From assembly GCF_001653755.1 (NCBI RefSeq), contig NZ_CP015125.1, positions 1,238,001 to 1,302,000 on the forward strand: a stretch of 64,000 bases of DNA, in the 5' to 3' direction. Made by a program: the position numbers and the translations under genes. The first letter of the stretch is position 1, and the number at the start of each line of letters is the position of its first letter. Positions 59,188 to 64,000 of the stretch are shown here, one piece after another. The notes under the pieces were generated by a model that saw only the letters and a list, made by a program, of their open reading frames with translations, was not told the DNA's origin and searched no databases. The stretch comes from Dokdonia donghaensis DSW-1 (GTDB lineage: Bacteria > Bacteroidota > Bacteroidia > Flavobacteriales > Flavobacteriaceae).

Positions 59188-60882
59188 TTAGTCTGCGATG
59201 GTTACAAATAGACCATCATCTGTTTTTGAAACTTTTGCGGCGCCCATTTTTGTAAGTCCTTTTATTCCTTTATCCCAAGCTTTGTTACTTAACCCGGCAG
59301 CTGTCTTTAAAGCACTAAGCTCCTGCGGACTTTCCTTTTTGAGTAGCTCATAAATGGCTTTTTCATTTTCATTAAGGTCAAGTGCTTTCTTCTCTGGTTT
59401 CATCTGTGGGAAGAAAAGTACTTCTTGTATAGACTGGTTATTTGTTAAGAACATTATTAAACGATCCATCCCTATTCCCATACCAGAAGTAGGAGGCATT
59501 CCGTACTCTAATGATCTTAAGAAGTCATAATCTATAGAGGCTGTTGCCTCATCATCACCTCTCTTTGCAAGTTCTAGCTGTGCTTCAAAACGCTCTCTTT
59601 GATCTATAGGGTCGTTAAGCTCTGAGTATGCATTTGCAATTTCTTTACCACATACCATAAGTTCAAAACGCTCCGTAAGCTCTGGGTTATCGCGGTGCTC
59701 TTTACAAAGCGGACTCATCTCTTTAGGGTAATCTGTAATAAAGGTAGGCTGTATGTAGTTACCCTCGCACTTCTCTCCAAAAATCTCATCTATGAGTTTT
59801 CCTTTACCCATTGTATCATCTACCTCGATACCCATACCCTCTGCAGCGGCGCGTATCTCATCTTCGGTTTTACCGTTAATGTCAAAACCTGTGAAGTGCT
59901 TGATACTATCTGCCATAGTAACGCGGGCATATGGAGCTTTAAAGTCTACCTTGTGCTCTCCAAAGGTAGCCTCTGTTGTACCATTTACTGCAATGGCACA
60001 AGTCTCTAGTAATTGCTCACAGAAGTCCATCATCCAGTTGTAGTCCTTATAGGCTACATAAATTTCCATTGCGGTAAATTCTGGATTGTGCGTACGGTCC
60101 ATTCCTTCATTTCTGAAGTTTTTTGAGAACTCATATACTCCTTCAAAACCACCTACAATAAGACGTTTTAAGTATAACTCATTTGCAATACGCATATATA
60201 ATGGCATATCTAGTGAGTTATGGTGCGTTATAAATGGTCTTGCAGCTGCACCACCTGCGATAGGTTGTAATACTGGTGTCTCAACCTCAAAGTATCCTGC
60301 GTCGTTAAAGAAATTACGCATTGCGTTAAAGAGCTTTGTACGTTTTACAAAAACTTCTTTTACGTGCGGGTTTACAGTAAGGTCTACATATCGCTGTCTG
60401 TAACGCATCTCTGGATCTGTAAATGCATCGTGCACTTTACCTTCATCATCTGTACGTGGTTGTGGTAATGGCTTGAGTGCTTTACTTAATAGCGTGAAGT
60501 CTTTTACTAGCACAGTGATCTCTCCTACCTTAGTGGTAAACATCTCACCTTCTATACCTATAAAGTCTCCTATGTCAAGAAGCTTTTTATAAACCTCGTT
60601 ATACTTAGATTTATCTTCTCCTGAACAGATTTCATCACGGTTAAAATATACTTGTATGCGACCTACACCGTCTTGTATTTCGGCAAAAGAGGCATTTCCT
60701 TGTATACGTCTTGACATTAGCCTTCCAGCCATTACTACTTTTTCACCTTCTGTGTAGTCATTTTTCGCTTTCGCGGAAGCGTGAGTCACGTGGTATTGTG
60801 CTGCGGGATAAGGGTTGATTCCTATTTCGCGCAAGCGAGATAATTTCTGGCGGCGTACTTGTTCTTGTTCTGACAGTTGCAT
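59188..60882 (-). CDS. lysS: Lysine--tRNA ligase, class II
   Basis: A 564-aa class II synthetase. Motifs are FFNDAGYFEVETPVLQPIAG (motif 1), FRNEGMDRTHNPEFTAMEIY (motif 2) and GMGIGMDRLIMFL (motif 3). An N-terminal OB-fold binds the anticodon. The C-terminus has about 60 extra residues beyond motif 3 (EKALDLNENEKAIYELLKKE), a helical tail found in Bacteroidetes LysS. A mutated palindrome copy near the N-terminus is read as HASAKAK. A TATCTTTG box is 20 nt upstream of the start. Confidence 0.97.
   Translation of the reverse strand: MQLSEQEQVRRQKLSRLREIGINPYPAAQYHVTHASAKAKNDYTEGEKVVMAGRLMSRRIQGNASFAEIQDGVGRIQVYFNRDEICSGEDKSKYNEVYKKLLDIGDFIGIEGEMFTTKVGEITVLVKDFTLLSKALKPLPQPRTDDEGKVHDAFTDPEMRYRQRYVDLTVNPHVKEVFVKRTKLFNAMRNFFNDAGYFEVETPVLQPIAGGAAARPFITHHNSLDMPLYMRIANELYLKRLIVGGFEGVYEFSKNFRNEGMDRTHNPEFTAMEIYVAYKDYNWMMDFCEQLLETCAIAVNGTTEATFGEHKVDFKAPYARVTMADSIKHFTGFDINGKTEDEIRAAAEGMGIEVDDTMGKGKLIDEIFGEKCEGNYIQPTFITDYPKEMSPLCKEHRDNPELTERFELMVCGKEIANAYSELNDPIDQRERFEAQLELAKRGDDEATASIDYDFLRSLEYGMPPTSGMGIGMDRLIMFLTNNQSIQEVLFFPQMKPEKKALDLNENEKAIYELLKKESPQELSALKTAAGLSNKAWDKGIKGLTKMGAAKVSKTDDGLFVTIAD
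60767..60780. repeat. Diverged palindrome copy 24 (GCTTTCGCGGAAGC)
   Basis: One mismatch from the consensus, inside lysS, read as ASAKA where AFAKA would be expected. No further copy follows to 64000. Confidence 0.8.
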
Positions 60883-60901
60883 ACGGTAATTTTTGAGCTT
60901 G

Positions 60902-60909
60902 CAAAGATA
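60902..60909 (-). promoter_or_regulatory. -7 promoter box TATCTTTG for lysS
   Basis: Matches TAnnTTTG on the minus strand, ending 20 nt before the lysS ATG. Confidence 0.5.
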
Positions 60910-60987
60910 GTCATAGCAGGGTCAGAAACGAAATGCTTGTAACAATTCTAATAATATGTAGACATATTAAGTACATCAATCAAGCGT

Positions 60988-60995
60988 TACCTTTG
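60988..60995 (+). promoter_or_regulatory. -7 promoter box TACCTTTG for the YqaE-like gene
   Basis: Matches TAnnTTTG, 25 bp before the ATG at 61021. The -33 box is not clear. Confidence 0.5.
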
Positions 60996-61020
60996 TGGTA
61001 ACCTATCAAAACCAATTTAT

Positions 61021-61179
61021 ATGAGTATCTGGCGTGTCTTACTAGCCATCTTTTTTCCGCCCCTTTCTGTTATAGGTAAAGGGTGTGGGTCTGTATTAAT
61101 AGTTTTCTTACTTTGGCTCTGTGGCTGGGTGCCTGGCGTGATTGCAGCACTCGTTATTTTAAACAATCCCAAAAATTAA
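61021..61179 (+). CDS. YqaE/Pmp3 family small membrane protein
   Basis: A 52-aa protein beginning MSIWRVLLAIFFPPLSVIGK, with two hydrophobic helices and GWVPGVIAALVIL. These are hallmarks of the UPF0057/Pmp3 family of stress-related membrane peptides. A TACCTTTG promoter box lies 25 bp upstream. It ends 2 nt before the start of a lipoprotein gene, probably co-transcribed. Confidence 0.93.
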   Translation: MSIWRVLLAIFFPPLSVIGKGCGSVLIVFLLWLCGWVPGVIAALVILNNPKN

Positions 61180-61181
61180 AA

Positions 61182-62030
61182 ATGAATAAAAAAAATTACT
61201 TATCACTAGTAGTGCTACTTGTATTACTGGTGAGTTGTAGTATGCAAGAGCGTATTGTCTTTAATGAAGATATGGGTGGTCGATATGAGTCTGTAGTAGA
61301 CTTGTCTCAACTTATGGCGCTGGGAGCCCAAGGAAGACCAGCATCTGTAGACAAGAAAAAGGAAAAGATGGACACACTTGTTGTGTTTAATGATTTTCTG
61401 GAGACGTACAAAGATAGTATTGCAACCTTACCAGCGGCTAAATAAGAGGATATAAAAGCGCTAAGAGACTTCTCTATGCAAATGAATGTAGATGAGGATA
61501 ATGGTGTTATGGTACTTACCATCATTAAGGACTTCAAACAGTTTAATGAGATAGAGCGCATCACTTATGATATAGAGAAGGTTTTTGATACAGCAAAGAA
61601 AACAACACCAGGAAGCGAGAAAGCTACTAGCAGTCCTGCAAGTAGTATGCTTAGTACAGATAAGGTGATATATACGTTTACAGATAATATCTTTAGAAGA
61701 ACAGACCCAAAAGCACTTGCAGAACACCTAGGAGAAGAGGTTGCCTTGTCACAAAAAACGCAAGAAAGTATAGAGCAGACCACAAGCAGTGAAGTAGGAG
61801 ATGAAAATGATATGATGTCTGGTATGCTTGCCCAGATGGATAAGGAGCTTAGTAAGTCTACAATGACACTTGAGTATGTGTTTCCTAGAAAGGTTATTTC
61901 TGTAACGCCAGATGGAGCGAGTATAGGAGCAGATGGTAAGACGGTTACTTTTGAAATAGACTATCACAGCTTGCTTAATAATAAGAGCAAGGTATTAGAA
62001 AATTTTGAGGTGGTTCTTGAAGACCAGTAA
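61182..62030 (+). pseudogene. Lipoprotein gene interrupted by an in-frame TAA (61443-61445)
   Basis: The reading frame starts at ATG 61182 with a lipoprotein signal (LVVLLVLLVSC) and runs 87 codons to TAA at 61443. The same frame then stays open to 62030 without a shift. The protein either side of the stop looks continuous: SIATLPAAK, stop, EDIKALRDFSMQMNVDEDNG. A single C to T change (CAA to TAA) explains it. The full product would be about 282 aa with an acidic, Ser/Thr-rich C-terminal part. Function is unknown to me. It could be a true pseudogene, a readthrough product or a sequencing error. Confidence 0.75.
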
Positions 62031-62054
62031 GAGCTGTTTTTAACGATATTTTAT

Positions 62055-62084
62055 AACCTCCTACCATCTGGTAGGAGGTTTTTT
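62055..62084 (+). terminator. Rho-independent terminator
   Basis: Perfect 11-bp stem AACCTCCTACC / GGTAGGAGGTT with 4-nt loop and a T-run, 24 bp after the interrupted lipoprotein gene. Confidence 0.9.
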
Positions 62085-62100
62085 AATGTGAAGTAATTCT

Positions 62101-62108
62101 TACCTTTG
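62101..62108 (+). promoter_or_regulatory. -7 promoter box TACCTTTG immediately before lipB
   Basis: TAnnTTTG match lying only 4 nt upstream of the lipB GTG. If used, transcription would start at or inside the start codon region, giving a leaderless or nearly leaderless mRNA. Confidence 0.5.
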
Positions 62109-62112
62109 CGGC

Positions 62113-62829
62113 GTGAATAAAAATATCATTTTTCAGGATTTAGGACATCGCGATTACAAGGAAACTTGGGACTATCAAGATGAGCTTTTTAAGAAAACGG
62201 TTGCGATGAAAATCGCAAACAGAAGAGAAGATGCAGGATTAGTAACTCCTAACCATTTTCTCTTTGTAGAGCATCCACACGTTTTTACGTTAGGTAAGAG
62301 TGGTGATATGTCTAACTTGCTTGTGAGCGAAAAAGAGCTAGCCGAAAAGAATGCTACATTCTATAAAATAAATAGAGGTGGTGATATTACCTACCACGGG
62401 CCGGGTCAGATAGTGGGATATCCTATATTAGATCTTGATAACTTCTTTAGAGATATACATAAATATTTACGCCTACTTGAAGAGATGGTTATTCTCACTC
62501 TAGCCGAATACGGACTCAAAGCCGAGCGTTCTCCAGGGGAGACAGGAGTTTGGTTTGACGTAGGGACGCCATTTGCCAGAAAGATATGTGCTATGGGTGT
62601 GAGAGCGAGCCGCTGGGTTACTATGCACGGCTTTGCACTTAATGTAAATGCAGATTTAGGTTACTTTGACCTTATGATACCTTGCGGTATAAAAGATAAG
62701 GCCGTTACCTCACTTAATGTAGAGCTAGGTAAAGCTACAGTAAATCAAGAGGAGGTGAAGGCTAAGCTTAAAAAACACTTTACAGCCCTTTTTGAAGCGG
62801 AGTTTGTTACTCCAGAAGTTGCAGAGTAA
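62113..62829 (+). CDS. lipB: Lipoyl(octanoyl) transferase
   Basis: A 238-aa enzyme that moves octanoyl groups from acyl carrier protein to lipoyl domains such as that of the E2 protein at 38840. Marks are RGGDITYHGPGQIVGYPILD and the active-site part MIPCGIKDKAVTSLNVEL, with the Cys and Lys. The start is GTG at 62113; no ATG lies nearby in frame. A promoter-like box is 4 nt before it. It converges on the beta-propeller gene. Confidence 0.97.
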   Translation: MNKNIIFQDLGHRDYKETWDYQDELFKKTVAMKIANRREDAGLVTPNHFLFVEHPHVFTLGKSGDMSNLLVSEKELAEKNATFYKINRGGDITYHGPGQIVGYPILDLDNFFRDIHKYLRLLEEMVILTLAEYGLKAERSPGETGVWFDVGTPFARKICAMGVRASRWVTMHGFALNVNADLGYFDLMIPCGIKDKAVTSLNVELGKATVNQEEVKAKLKKHFTALFEAEFVTPEVAE

Positions 62830-62864
62830 TCTCCACATCTCTCAATTACTTGAAACCCATTTTA

Positions 62865-64000
62865 CTAGTTTATTTTATAAATAAGGATAGACTTGTCACC
62901 ACCCTGTGTGACAAAACCTAGTGACTTGTTTATTTCTAGTAAACCTACAGAGGCTTTTGATGTGCCGTAAATAGGGAAGTTAGGAAGTAGATTTCCTTTG
63001 CTGTCATATAGATACACCTCACTAGATTCTGTATTAGTAAGCGTGATGTATTGCTTTTTTGCAGCTTCAAAAACTTGTGGAGCACTATAAGAACCATAAG
63101 CTATTTCTTTTTTCTTACCGTTTATTAATAGTAGATTCTCTCGCTGTCCTACCGCAAGAGACTTGCCTAGCGCTATACGTGAGTCTGAGTCAAAATCTGA
63201 GATGGTCTGTACGACTTCTCCCTTTGTAGTGACTCTTACCTTCTCTCCGTTTACAGTATATGTTTCAAACGTATTTCTGTTTCTATAAACTGGCACATCA
63301 CCAAAGTTTATATTTTTCTTTACCTCTATACGAGCTGTACCAGTACGACTCAAGATGTTGAGTTTTCCATTGTTTTCGGCAATTACGATATAATCCTTGT
63401 TTGCAATACGTATGTGTGCTGGCGGAAATATAACTGTACTCGTAGCTTCCTTAAAAGTAAATCCAGAAACAGGGCTTGCCTTTTTATCATACATAAGTAC
63501 CTTTTCACCCTGCACAATTACAAAACGATAGTTGCTATTATTATCGTAATCAAATATCGCAAGTGGTTGTGTGATGGTGTCTTTAAAAGACAGTGGGTAT
63601 GGTCCCACATCATTACCATTACGGTCTAGAATATAGAACGACTTCTCTGTGGTAAAGGCTAGCTGTAACCTCCCGTTACGATAGATATCTACCTGCTGTA
63701 TATCACCCAGTATTTGACTATCCAGATCCTTTTGCCACAATACCTTGCCAGCATTACTTATAAGGTGTAAGGTATTATTTATGTCTTGCACAACAATATC
63801 TTGTCCATCTGTACGATGATTTTTTACCAGCTGTGGAGACATTGTAATAGGTGCGCTAAGCTTCACATTTGCAATTTGTGCAATGCTAGCATCTGTAGTG
63901 TTGTCTTCATTTTTAAGTATTGTCGTGTTGAGCAGGAGGTAATCCTTCTCTTGCACGAGTTGTAGAGCGGCATAGTGATAGCCTTCTAGGGTAGTTTCTT
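62865..64000 (-). CDS. Beta-propeller-like protein, C-terminal part (runs off window)
   Basis: At least 378 codons are open and continue past the window end. The product has repeated beta strands of the form LQLAFTTEKSFYILDRNGND and SEVYLYDSKGNLLPNFPIYG, suggesting PQQ- or WD-like propeller blades, but I cannot name the family. The sequence upstream of the internal GTG at 63956 is also coding (GYHYAALQLVQEKDYLLLN), so the true start is outside. It ends 35 bp from the lipB stop. Confidence 0.75.
   Translation of the reverse strand, partial: ETTLEGYHYAALQLVQEKDYLLLNTTILKNEDNTTDASIAQIANVKLSAPITMSPQLVKNHRTDGQDIVVQDINNTLHLISNAGKVLWQKDLDSQILGDIQQVDIYRNGRLQLAFTTEKSFYILDRNGNDVGPYPLSFKDTITQPLAIFDYDNNSNYRFVIVQGEKVLMYDKKASPVSGFTFKEATSTVIFPPAHIRIANKDYIVIAENNGKLNILSRTGTARIEVKKNINFGDVPVYRNRNTFETYTVNGEKVRVTTKGEVVQTISDFDSDSRIALGKSLAVGQRENLLLINGKKKEIAYGSYSAPQVFEAAKKQYITLTNTESSEVYLYDSKGNLLPNFPIYGTSKASVGLLEINKSLGFVTQGGDKSILIYKIN

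Noticed and set aside
61083..61181. Upstream extension of the lipoprotein frame before 61182
   Set aside because: It overlaps the YqaE/Pmp3 gene in another frame, and the lipoprotein signal begins cleanly at the ATG 61182.

Overview
The window looks like chromosomal DNA from a marine member of the Flavobacteriaceae. The protein families (GSCFA, DUF5522, DUF4136, the DUF5117-type zinc protease, an E1 alpha-beta fusion, four-helix-bundle proteins), the moderate A+T content and several TAnnTTTG promoter -7 boxes all point there. Dokdonia/Krokinobacter is my best guess from general resemblance, not from a search. No rRNA, tRNA, CRISPR array, transposase, integrase or phage gene was seen.

Layout. 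1-1404: 5' part of a TonB-dependent receptor and a histidine-rich small protein (-). 1606-9599: export operon (ABC ATPase, two MacB-like permeases, two membrane-fusion adaptors around a TolC-type channel) followed by tsaB. 9679-17663 (mostly -): two MscS channels, a DUF255 thioredoxin-fold lipoprotein, dodecin, a LemA-TPM-TPM operon, a MerR regulator and an M23 peptidase. 17781-23400: alaS, GSCFA protein, rhodanese, long aromatic amino acid hydroxylase. 23752-38231: a secreted acidic protein, a TetR regulator and a near-complete phenylacetate (paa) catabolic cluster in the order E-A-B-C-D-G-(four-helix bundle)-H-I-J-SDR-Z-F-Y. 38228-43371: Lrp/AsnC regulator and a branched-chain 2-oxoacid dehydrogenase set (E2, IlvE, E1 fusion). 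43443-64000: mixed housekeeping and hypothetical genes, including hutU, a PLP enzyme, a glucosaminidase/LysM lipoprotein, hemL, a zinc protease, AraC, a serine hydrolase, lysS, a YqaE/Pmp3 peptide, a nonsense-interrupted lipoprotein, lipB and a partial beta-propeller protein.

How genes work together. The paa genes encode epoxidation of phenylacetyl-CoA (PaaABCDE), isomerisation (PaaG), ring opening and aldehyde oxidation (PaaZ), beta-oxidation-like steps (PaaF, PaaH, PaaJ) and rescue or accessory functions (PaaI, PaaY). A TetR protein with a near-perfect operator over the paaE promoter is the likely switch. The phenylalanine hydroxylase, the branched-chain dehydrogenase and urocanase nearby suggest a neighbourhood rich in amino acid and aromatic catabolism. 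No phenylacetate-CoA ligase (PaaK) is in the window.

Most striking signal. A perfect 14-bp palindrome, GCTTTCGCGAAAGC (usually extended to CGCTTTCGCGAAAGCG), occurs 23 times, plus one single-mismatch copy in lysS. It lies both between and inside genes. By my hand count the copies are spaced about 2.5 kb apart with a coefficient of variation near 0.26, far more even than random placement. Inside genes it is read as AFAKA, RFRES or LSRK. Other notable items: PaaZ carries an extra C-terminal DUF1569/DinB-like domain, a four-helix-bundle gene flanked by inverted repeats sits inside the paa operon with a solo copy of the repeat between paaC and paaD, and a lipoprotein gene is split by one in-frame TAA.
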